From: DIGJ01 sp036658435
Lineage (GTDB): Bacteria > Bacillota > Clostridia > Lachnospirales > Lachnospiraceae
Assembly (NCBI GenBank): GCA_036658435.1
Contig: JAVXEO010000023.1
Coordinates: 1 to 30,484, forward strand
Direction: 5' to 3'
DNA: 30,484 nucleotides
This document shows positions 24,934 through 30,484 of the stretch, piece after piece; position 1 is the stretch's first letter; each line of letters begins with the position of its first letter. A program made the translations under genes and the position numbers. The notes beneath the pieces are model-generated. The model was not told where the DNA came from, ran no database searches, and was given only the letters and a program-made list of their open reading frames with translations.

Positions 24934-25731
24934 ATGAATCGTACCTTATTTAAAAAAGAATGGAAATCCAATTACAAGATACTTCTTTTGTTTATGGCCG
25001 TTTTAACGATGTATGCCTGGATGATTATCTCAATGTTTGACCCGAAACTAGGAGAAAGTCTTGAAGAAATGGCGGCAAGCATGCCTCAGCTTTTTGCTGC
25101 ATTTGGAATGATGGAAGCAGGCACTACTTTACTGGAATTTATATCCAATTACTTATATGGATTTTTGCTCATTGCGTTTCCGGTGGTTTACATTATTATA
25201 TTGTCAAATAAGCTGATGTCACGTTACATAGACCGGGGTTCCATGGCATATTTGCTGGCAACACCAAACAAAAGAAGTAAAATTGCAATAACACAGGCGG
25301 TCGTTTTGATCCTGCATCTGTTTTTGTTGTCTGGGTATGTTTGCATACTATGTATTTTAACGGGAGAAAGTATGTTTCCCGGAGAACTTGAAATCTCTAA
25401 ATTTATAACCGTGAACATTGGATTATATGGATTGCTGTTCTTTCTATCGGGAATTTGTTTTTTTTCTTCCTGTGTGTGGAAAGAAGCGCGCATTTCCTAT
25501 GGAGTGAGTTCAGGATGTATGATCGCCTTTATCTTGATACAGATGATTTCCCAGGTGGGAGATAAGTTTGAAAAATTAAAATATTTGACGCCGTTAACCT
25601 TATTTAACACAAAAGGACTGATGGCAGGAGAGAAGGACGCTGTTTTGGCAGTGATTACTCTCTATATAGCAGGGATGTTATTCTATGGAGCAGGTGTGTA
25701 CATATTTGACAAAAGAGATCTGGCATTGTAA
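24934..25731 (+). CDS. ABC-2 family permease
   Basis: 265 residues with six predicted membrane helices: one after the basic start (LLLFMAVLTMYAWMIISMF), a pair around LLEFISNYLYGFLLIAFPVVYIIIL, then three or more to the end (ending YGAGVYIFDKRDLAL). The segment SNKLMSRYIDRGSMAYLLATPNKRSKIAITQ is the cytoplasmic coupling region typical of ABC-2 permeases. It is the partner of the ATPase gene immediately upstream (GGAG overlaps the end of that gene). No terminator is clear in the short gap before the tRNA promoter; only a CTTC/GAAG mini-hairpin is seen. Confidence 0.87.
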   Translation: MNRTLFKKEWKSNYKILLLFMAVLTMYAWMIISMFDPKLGESLEEMAASMPQLFAAFGMMEAGTTLLEFISNYLYGFLLIAFPVVYIIILSNKLMSRYIDRGSMAYLLATPNKRSKIAITQAVVLILHLFLLSGYVCILCILTGESMFPGELEISKFITVNIGLYGLLFFLSGICFFSSCVWKEARISYGVSSGCMIAFILIQMISQVGDKFEKLKYLTPLTLFNTKGLMAGEKDAVLAVITLYIAGMLFYGAGVYIFDKRDLAL

Positions 25732-25760
25732 AAATATTTTAAAACTTCGGTAGAAGGCTC

Positions 25761-25789
25761 TTGACAAGTATTCGATTTCGGGATATAAT
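25761..25789 (+). promoter_or_regulatory. Perfect consensus promoter of tRNA-Trp
   Basis: TTGACA (25761-25766), exactly 17 bases, TATAAT (25784-25789). Expected start near 25796, about 25 bases before the mature tRNA. Confidence 0.9.
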
Positions 25790-25820
25790 AGTTGAGCAGT
25801 GTTTACTGCAAATCGAATAT

Positions 25821-25891
25821 AGGGGTGTAGTTCATCGGTAGAATGATGGTCTCCAAAACCACAGAGGAGGGTTCGATTCCTTCCACCCCTG
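25821..25891 (+). tRNA. trnW: tRNA-Trp, anticodon CCA
   Basis: 71-nucleotide cloverleaf. The acceptor stem AGGGGTG/CACCCCT is perfect with discriminator G at 25891; the D stem is GTTC/GAAT; the anticodon loop CTCCAAA has CCA at 25853-25855; the T arm is GAGGG-TTCGATT-CCTTC. The 3' CCA is not encoded. The anticodon stem is ATGGT/ACCAC, so its outermost pair (A27 with C43) is a mismatch. It is a single gene with its own promoter and terminator. Confidence 0.95.
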
Positions 25892-25900
25892 TCATATAAG

Positions 25901-25943
25901 AGAGCTTTGAACCGTATTAGATGAATGGTTTGAAGCTCTTTTT
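25901..25943 (+). terminator. Terminator after tRNA-Trp
   Basis: 13-pair stem, AGAGCTTTGAACC (25901-25913) with GGTTTGAAGCTCT (25927-25939), including two G-U pairs that form only in plus-strand RNA, followed by TTTTT. Confidence 0.85.
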
Positions 25944-25976
25944 AAATAAATCAAAATACATAGATAGGAGAAAATA

Positions 25977-26762
25977 ATGAATATAAGAAAAACAACTTCG
26001 ATTTTTTTTAGCCCCACAGAATCAACCCAGAAAGTAGCGTCCCTGGTTGCTTCACAATTTCCTCTTTCTGTAGAGGAAGTAAACATTACCATGTCTTCTG
26101 CGAAAGAGGAAAACCGTAAGTTCCATAAAGATGATTTGGTTATTTTTGGAATACCGGTTTATGGCGGAAGAGTTCCGGAGATTGCAATGGAACGACTTCA
26201 AGATATTCAGGGACATAAGACACCGGCAATCTTGATTGCAGCTTATGGAAACCGAGACTATGAGGATGCTTTGGTGGAACTTAAAGATTTAGTGGAGAAA
26301 AATGGATTTATTACCATGGCGGCAGCAGCCATTATAACGGAACATTCCATTATGCACTCGGTAGCAGCCGGTCGTCCGGATCAAGAGGATAAGGAAAAAA
26401 TTCTGGATTTCTCAAATGATGTATGGATAAAGCTTCAGGATATTCAGGATATTTCAGATACGGCACCACTTTTATTAAAAGGTAATTTTCCATACAAAGA
26501 ATATCATGGAGTGCCATTAAAGCCAGATAGTAAGAGAAACTGCACAAAATGTGGTATTTGCGCACAAAACTGTCCGGTCAATGCAATTTCGGTGGAGGAT
26601 CCGGGTAAGACAAATAAGGAGCTTTGTATATCTTGTATGCGCTGTATCAAAGTCTGCCCAACCCATGCACGTAAATTAAATGGGCTGTTACTTGCAACCG
26701 CAGAAAAATCTTTTTATCAAAAATGTAAGACAAGAAAAGAAGCAGAATTTTTTATAGAGTAA
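25977..26762 (+). CDS. Flavodoxin-like/2[4Fe-4S] ferredoxin fusion (EFR1 type)
   Basis: 261 residues. The N-terminal half is a flavodoxin-like fold: FFSPTESTQKVA at 10-21 fits the phosphate-binding loop for FMN, with VIFGIPVYGGRVP near 59. The C-terminal part has two classic [4Fe-4S] motifs, Cys189-x2-Cys192-x2-Cys195-x3-Cys199-Pro and Cys217-x2-Cys220-x2-Cys223-x3-Cys227-Pro. This is the EFR1 family arrangement of anaerobes, an electron carrier probably between iron-sulfur and flavin partners. The partner enzyme is not nearby. The start follows AGGAG with 7 bases. I see no clear promoter between the tRNA terminator and this gene. Confidence 0.9.
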   Translation: MNIRKTTSIFFSPTESTQKVASLVASQFPLSVEEVNITMSSAKEENRKFHKDDLVIFGIPVYGGRVPEIAMERLQDIQGHKTPAILIAAYGNRDYEDALVELKDLVEKNGFITMAAAAIITEHSIMHSVAAGRPDQEDKEKILDFSNDVWIKLQDIQDISDTAPLLLKGNFPYKEYHGVPLKPDSKRNCTKCGICAQNCPVNAISVEDPGKTNKELCISCMRCIKVCPTHARKLNGLLLATAEKSFYQKCKTRKEAEFFIE

Positions 26763-26765
26763 GAC

Positions 26766-26798
26766 AAAAGGAAGCGCCTCCGGGATGCTTCCTTTTTT
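26766..26798 (+). terminator. Terminator after the EFR1-type gene
   Basis: AAAAGGAAGC (26766-26775) pairs with GCTTCCTTTT (26787-26796) around a G+C-rich loop, ending in a run of six T (26793-26798). Confidence 0.85.
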
Positions 26799-26831
26799 AT
26801 GTAATAGGAAAGTGCTCCTATTACATAAAAA
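26794..26831. repeat. 16-bp inverted repeat overlapping the terminator T run
   Basis: A perfect stem of 26794-26809 (core ATGTAATAGGA) with 26816-26831 (core TCCTATTACAT), six-base loop AAGTGC. Its first bases are the T run of the preceding terminator. Read on the minus strand the same stem is followed by T6, so it is itself a good minus-strand terminator. Confidence 0.75.
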
Positions 26832-26865
26832 CGCTCCGCTGAGAAAAATGACAACCTTTGTGCAA

Positions 26866-26896
26866 AAAAAAACAAAAATTTGAATTTCGTTTTTTT
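26866..26896 (+). other. A+T-rich hairpin in the nagA leader region
   Basis: An A-run ending in C (26866-26873) can pair with GTTTTTTT (26889-26896), with a further AAAT/ATTT helix inside. It lies about 80 bases before nagA. Function unclear. Confidence 0.35.
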
Positions 26897-26912
26897 GTTA
26901 ATTGTGGTATTC

Positions 26913-26937
26913 TTATGATAATTGGTTATGATAATGG
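26913..26937 (+). repeat. 13-bp direct repeat upstream of nagA
   Basis: TTATGATAATTGG followed at once by TTATGATAATGG. Each copy holds a TATGAT that could serve as a -10 element, but neither has a good -35 at 17 bases. This is the best candidate promoter or regulator site for nagA in the 177 bases after the EFR1 terminator. Confidence 0.5.
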
Positions 26938-26975
26938 CTCTTGCATAGGCAGGCAAAAATAAGGAGGAAATGATA

Positions 26976-28094
26976 ATGATTATTAAAAATGCAAAGGTTT
27001 ATGATGAAAATGGAAGCTTTACAGAAAAGGAAATTTACATTCAGGAAGACAAATTTACAGAAGAAGCACAGGGAGAGGTAATCGATGGAAAAGGAATGCT
27101 TGCCTTGCCGGGACTGATTGACATTCATTTTCATGGATGTATGGGAAAAGATTTTTGTGATGGAAATATAGAGGCAATTCAGACCATGGCAGAGTATGAG
27201 CTGGCGAATGGAATTACAAGCATAGCACCGGCAACTATGACCTTGTCGGAAGAAGAATTGATGAAGATTAGTAAAGCAGCAAAAGAGTATTCCGGTGAAA
27301 CCGGTGCGGAACTGCTGGGTATTAATATGGAGGGCCCTTTTATTAATACGAAAAAAAAGGGAGCACAGAATCCTACTTTTATTCATAAACCGGACATTGC
27401 TATGTTTCGCAGATTGCAGGAGGCTTCCGGCGGTTTATTTAAACTGGTGGATATTGCTCCGGAAGAAGAGGGCGCCATGGAATTTATAGACGCTTTGAAG
27501 GAAGAAGTTGTAATCTCCGTTGCCCATACCAATGCAGACTATAAAACGGCATTAGAAGCCTTTCACAGAGGAGCAAAGCACGTAACCCATTTATATAATG
27601 CAATGCCTGCCTATACCCACAGAGAACCGGGAGTAATCGGAGCCGCATCCGACAGCAGCTGTATGGTAGAATTGATCTGCGATGGGGTACACATCCATCC
27701 GGCGGTTATACGAAATACCTTCCGCATTTTCGGAAAAGACAGGGTTGTTTTCATCAGTGACAGCATGATGGCAACGGGAATGGAAGATGGAGAATATGCA
27801 CTGGGAGGACAGGCAGTAAAGGTAGAAGGAAACAGGGCAACTCTGGTAGTAGATGGAACCATTGCCGGATCCGCAACCAATTTATTTAACTGCATGAAAT
27901 TTGCCGTGCAAAAGGCTGGAATTCCACTTGAAAATGCGGTAAAATGTGTTACAGAGAATCCTGCTAAAGTGATAGGAGTATTTGACCGTTATGGAAGCAT
28001 AACACCGGGAAAATATGCGGATTTTATTTTAGTGGATGAGGCACTGAATATCAAACACATCTTCAAGAAAGGCACGGTTGTTAAAGGTATATGA
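26976..28094 (+). CDS. nagA: N-acetylglucosamine-6-phosphate deacetylase
   Basis: 372-residue amidohydrolase that removes acetate from GlcNAc-6-P, feeding glucosamine-6-P to glycolysis or wall synthesis. Visible: the metal site His51-x-His53 in GLIDIHFHGC, Glu119 in NMEGPFI, His184 in VAHTNADY, the second His in HVTHLYNAM, DGVHIHP, and catalytic Asp262 in FISDSMMATGM. Length is typical. The ATG at 26976 stands 8 bases after AAGGAGG; the in-frame ATG at 26970 is only 2 bases away from that site and is less likely. There is no nagB next to it. The stop overlaps the cardiolipin synthase start in ATGA. Confidence 0.95.
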   Translation: MIIKNAKVYDENGSFTEKEIYIQEDKFTEEAQGEVIDGKGMLALPGLIDIHFHGCMGKDFCDGNIEAIQTMAEYELANGITSIAPATMTLSEEELMKISKAAKEYSGETGAELLGINMEGPFINTKKKGAQNPTFIHKPDIAMFRRLQEASGGLFKLVDIAPEEEGAMEFIDALKEEVVISVAHTNADYKTALEAFHRGAKHVTHLYNAMPAYTHREPGVIGAASDSSCMVELICDGVHIHPAVIRNTFRIFGKDRVVFISDSMMATGMEDGEYALGGQAVKVEGNRATLVVDGTIAGSATNLFNCMKFAVQKAGIPLENAVKCVTENPAKVIGVFDRYGSITPGKYADFILVDEALNIKHIFKKGTVVKGI

Positions 28095-29620
28095 AAAAAA
28101 TAGCAGGTAAAATTTTTAATCGAATGGTAATTACCGCAGTGTTAGTTTTATTGCAAATTGGATTTTTTATATTTGAGCTGGTAAAAGTAAGCCAGTATAC
28201 CATTTATATTTCCATTGGATTAACCATTTTGAGTATTGTTGTTGTATTTTACCTAATTTGCCAACCCATCAATCCTACAATAAAAATAGCCTGGATTGTA
28301 CCGATCTTATTATTTCCATTTTTGGGCGGACTGCTTTATCTTTTATTTGGACGCGTGTATATTCCAAAACGATTTCGTGAGAACCTGGAAGGAATAGAAC
28401 GTGTTACAAAGGATATTAAAAAGCAGGAGAAAAGAATTTCTGAAGAATTAGAGAATCAGGATTTATGTATTGCAAACCAGAGCCGGTATCTTTATGAGTT
28501 TGCAAAGGCTCCTATATTTAAAAATACAAAAACAGATTACTTTAAAGTGGGAGAAGAGTACTGGGAAGCCTTAAAAGAAGACCTTCGCCATGCAGAAAAG
28601 TTTATTTTTATGGAGTTTTTCATTGTGCAGGAAGGAACCATGTGGAATGAAATTCATGAAATTTTAAGAGAAAAAGTAAAACAGGGAGTGGAAGTCCGCT
28701 TTCTTTATGATGATATGGGCTGCTCTTTTGTTTTGCCTAATAAGTATTACCAAAGGCTGGAAAAAGAAGGAATTAAGAGTCGCGCCTTTAACAAACTGGT
28801 ACCATTTATGGATTTAATTCTAAACAACCGAGACCATCGAAAGATTGCAGTAATTGATGGAAAAGCAGCTTATACAGGTGGAATTAACCTATCCGATGAA
28901 TACATTAATGGTACCCATCGATTTGGACATTGGAAAGATACCGGAATTCGTCTGGAAGGAGACGCTGTTTGGAGTTTTACCGTTATGTTTCTGGAAATGT
29001 GGAATACATGCCAGTTTACAGATGAAAATATGGAAAAGTACCAATACAAATTTCCAAAGAATTTGTTTGAAGATGGTTATGTACAGCCTTATGGAGACAC
29101 GCCACTGGATCGAGAGGTGGTTGGCGAAAATGTATATATAAATATTATTAACGCTGCAAAAAGGTATGTATACATATATACCCCTTATTTAATCGTAGAT
29201 AATGAAATGATTTCAGCCATTACCCTTGCTGCCAAAAGAGGAGTCGATGTTCGTATTGTTACACCGGGGATTCCGGATAAGAAAATGGTTTACTGGATGA
29301 CCCAGTCCTACTATTCCCAATTAACTCATTCCGGGGTGAAAATATACCAGTATACCCCGGGATTTATTCATGCAAAATGCTTTTTAAGTGATGATGAGGT
29401 GGCCACCGTTGGAACTATAAACTTGGATTATAGAAGCCTTTACCATCATTTTGAGTGTGGGGTATGGCTTTACCGGTCCTCTGCATGCCAAGCACTGAAA
29501 AAGGACATGCAGGAAGTGTTTGCGGTAAGTCAATACATAGATGAGAAATGGATGAAAGGGAAAAAAGTGTCCATGAAGTTATTGGGACCACTTTTGAAAC
29601 TGTTCGCTCCCTTACTATAA
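28091..29620 (+). CDS. cls: Cardiolipin synthase (PLD family)
   Basis: 509 residues. It joins phosphatidylglycerol molecules into cardiolipin in the membrane. Two membrane helices at the N-terminus (VITAVLVLLQIGFFIFELV; then about 35-80 with IAWIVPILLFPFLGGLLYLLFG) precede two phospholipase D motifs: His249-x-Lys251-x4-Asp256 (HRKIAVID) followed by GGINLSDEY, and His427-x-Lys429-x4-Asp434 (HAKCFLSD) followed by GTINLDYRS. Length is the family norm. It overlaps nagA by 4 bases (translational coupling), an unusual pairing. Its stop codon is only two bases from the stop of the converging MATE gene. Confidence 0.95.
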   Translation: MKKIAGKIFNRMVITAVLVLLQIGFFIFELVKVSQYTIYISIGLTILSIVVVFYLICQPINPTIKIAWIVPILLFPFLGGLLYLLFGRVYIPKRFRENLEGIERVTKDIKKQEKRISEELENQDLCIANQSRYLYEFAKAPIFKNTKTDYFKVGEEYWEALKEDLRHAEKFIFMEFFIVQEGTMWNEIHEILREKVKQGVEVRFLYDDMGCSFVLPNKYYQRLEKEGIKSRAFNKLVPFMDLILNNRDHRKIAVIDGKAAYTGGINLSDEYINGTHRFGHWKDTGIRLEGDAVWSFTVMFLEMWNTCQFTDENMEKYQYKFPKNLFEDGYVQPYGDTPLDREVVGENVYINIINAAKRYVYIYTPYLIVDNEMISAITLAAKRGVDVRIVTPGIPDKKMVYWMTQSYYSQLTHSGVKIYQYTPGFIHAKCFLSDDEVATVGTINLDYRSLYHHFECGVWLYRSSACQALKKDMQEVFAVSQYIDEKWMKGKKVSMKLLGPLLKLFAPLL

Positions 29621-29622
29621 CC

Positions 29623-30484
29623 TTATTGGTGCTTTAAGTTTTCTTTGAATATTTTTTTCAGTAAAATAAGACTGACAACGGCGGTGATAACTTCTGCAAT
29701 GGGAAAGGAAACCCATATTCCATATAATCCCATAAAGCGGGAAAATGCAAAGGAGAGAGGCAGAATAATAATAATCTGGCGTAGTAAAGTAATTAAAAGG
29801 CTCGTCTTTCCATTTCCCATAGACTCATAAATAGAGCAAAGGATAATACTGATACCCGAGGGAAGAAAACCGATACTAATAATGCGAAGGAGAGGAATAC
29901 CAATTTCTTTCATCTCCGGGGTTGCATTAAAAAAACTCATAATGGAAGCGGGAAAGATAAAAAAGAGAAGGGTTCCAATTGCCATAATTGTGCTGACAAT
30001 ACAAAAAGAAATGCCAATGGCTTCCTTCTCTCTTTTTATATGACCGGCCCCATAATTATAGCCCATAATAGGGCGAAAACCTTGAATAAGTCCATTTGTA
30101 GGCATATATACAAAGGTTTGAAGCTTGTAATAAATGCCAAACACAGAGACTGCCGTTACGGAAATTTGTGTTAGAAGCGCATTTAATCCTGCAACTAAAA
30201 CGGAGGGCAGTGACATAACCAAAGTGGAGGGAATGGCAACTTTGTAAATTTGAAGGATGGTATCTTTTCCGGACAAAGAGGAATTGAATTTTTGTATTTT
30301 AAGACCGCTTTTTCCCTTTACTAAAGCAAGAAAGGCCAGCAGAAAAGATGCAATTTGTCCAATTACGGTGGCGAGAGCAGCACCATTTACTCCCATTGCA
30401 GGAAAGCCAAATAATCCAAAGATAAGGATAGGATCAAGAACAATATTTATAATGCAGCCCAGTCCCTGAAGGAGCATAGGAATC
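29623..30484 (-). CDS. MATE-family efflux transporter, C-terminal part (runs off the window)
   Basis: At least 287 residues in frame to the right edge, with the start outside the window; the Met at 30477 is internal (preceded by Ile-Pro in frame). The remaining part is highly hydrophobic with eight or nine helices and carries the MATE pattern: DPILIFG near the visible beginning, GVNGAALATVIGQ, NGLIQGFRPIMGYNYGAG in the second half, and ISIILCSIYESMGNGKTSL. These are sodium- or proton-driven exporters of cationic compounds. Family is clear, substrate is not. It converges on cls with a 2-base gap and no visible terminator hairpin. Confidence 0.92.
   Translation of the reverse strand, partial: IPMLLQGLGCIINIVLDPILIFGLFGFPAMGVNGAALATVIGQIASFLLAFLALVKGKSGLKIQKFNSSLSGKDTILQIYKVAIPSTLVMSLPSVLVAGLNALLTQISVTAVSVFGIYYKLQTFVYMPTNGLIQGFRPIMGYNYGAGHIKREKEAIGISFCIVSTIMAIGTLLFFIFPASIMSFFNATPEMKEIGIPLLRIISIGFLPSGISIILCSIYESMGNGKTSLLITLLRQIIIILPLSFAFSRFMGLYGIWVSFPIAEVITAVVSLILLKKIFKENLKHQ

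Noticed and set aside
24052..25731. Antibiotic immunity or bacteriocin export locus
   Set aside because: The ABC-2 pair has no precursor peptide, modification enzyme or sensor kinase nearby; only a generic exporter can be supported.
26970..26975. Upstream ATG for nagA
   Set aside because: Only 2 bases from AAGGAGG, against 8 bases for the ATG at 26976.
26913..27386. Minus-strand open frame (157 codons) over the nagA start
   Set aside because: Overlaps nagA with its metal-site motifs; Cys/Phe-rich shadow translation and no promoter or ribosome site seen.

Overview
The window looks like chromosome from a low-GC, Gram-positive member of the Clostridia, probably a Lachnospiraceae-type gut anaerobe. 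This is inferred from A+T-rich codon use, strong AGGAGG-type ribosome sites, sigma-A promoters of the TTGACA-N17-TATAAT type, and the conserved order uvrC-hprK-glk-murB-rapZ-whiA-HPr-like-dnaE-pfkA. No phage, insertion sequence, CRISPR array or rRNA is visible.

Left edge (1-2800): the tail of a cell-wall-binding-repeat protein, a small MmcQ/YjbR protein, a 19-bp A+T-rich tandem repeat (7 units) that runs into a bidirectional terminator, then ftsH on the minus strand.

Core block (2800-14400, plus strand): uvrC (DNA repair), hprK, a ROK glucokinase, murB, rapZ, whiA, an HPr-like protein, dnaE and pfkA. It joins carbon-catabolite signalling, early glycolysis, wall precursor synthesis and replication or division control. 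The HPr-like protein has Glu at position 15 instead of the phosphoryl-accepting His but keeps Ser46. It therefore resembles a Crh-type regulatory target of the nearby HprK rather than a sugar phosphocarrier.

Transport block (14400-26000): an ABC exporter; a TetR repressor divergent from an MMPL/RND-type pump and a secreted heptad-repeat (YhgE/Pip-like) protein, with three copies of a 15-bp palindromic operator between them; a small acidic membrane protein; an AI-2E family membrane protein with a perfect consensus promoter; a secreted protein of four bacterial Ig-like (BIG2) repeats; an ABC-2 ATPase and permease pair; and tRNA-Trp(CCA) with its own consensus promoter and terminator.

Right edge (26000-30484): a flavodoxin/ferredoxin (EFR1-type) protein, overlapping hairpins, nagA translationally coupled to a cardiolipin synthase, and the C-terminal part of a MATE transporter running off the window on the minus strand.

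Most of this is ordinary chromosome. The parts most worth a second look are the Glu15 HPr-like protein, the TetR-controlled pump with its secreted partner, the RNA-strand-specific hairpin after pfkA, and the two A+T-rich tandem repeats in 3' untranslated positions. All calls rest on reading motifs; no database search was possible.
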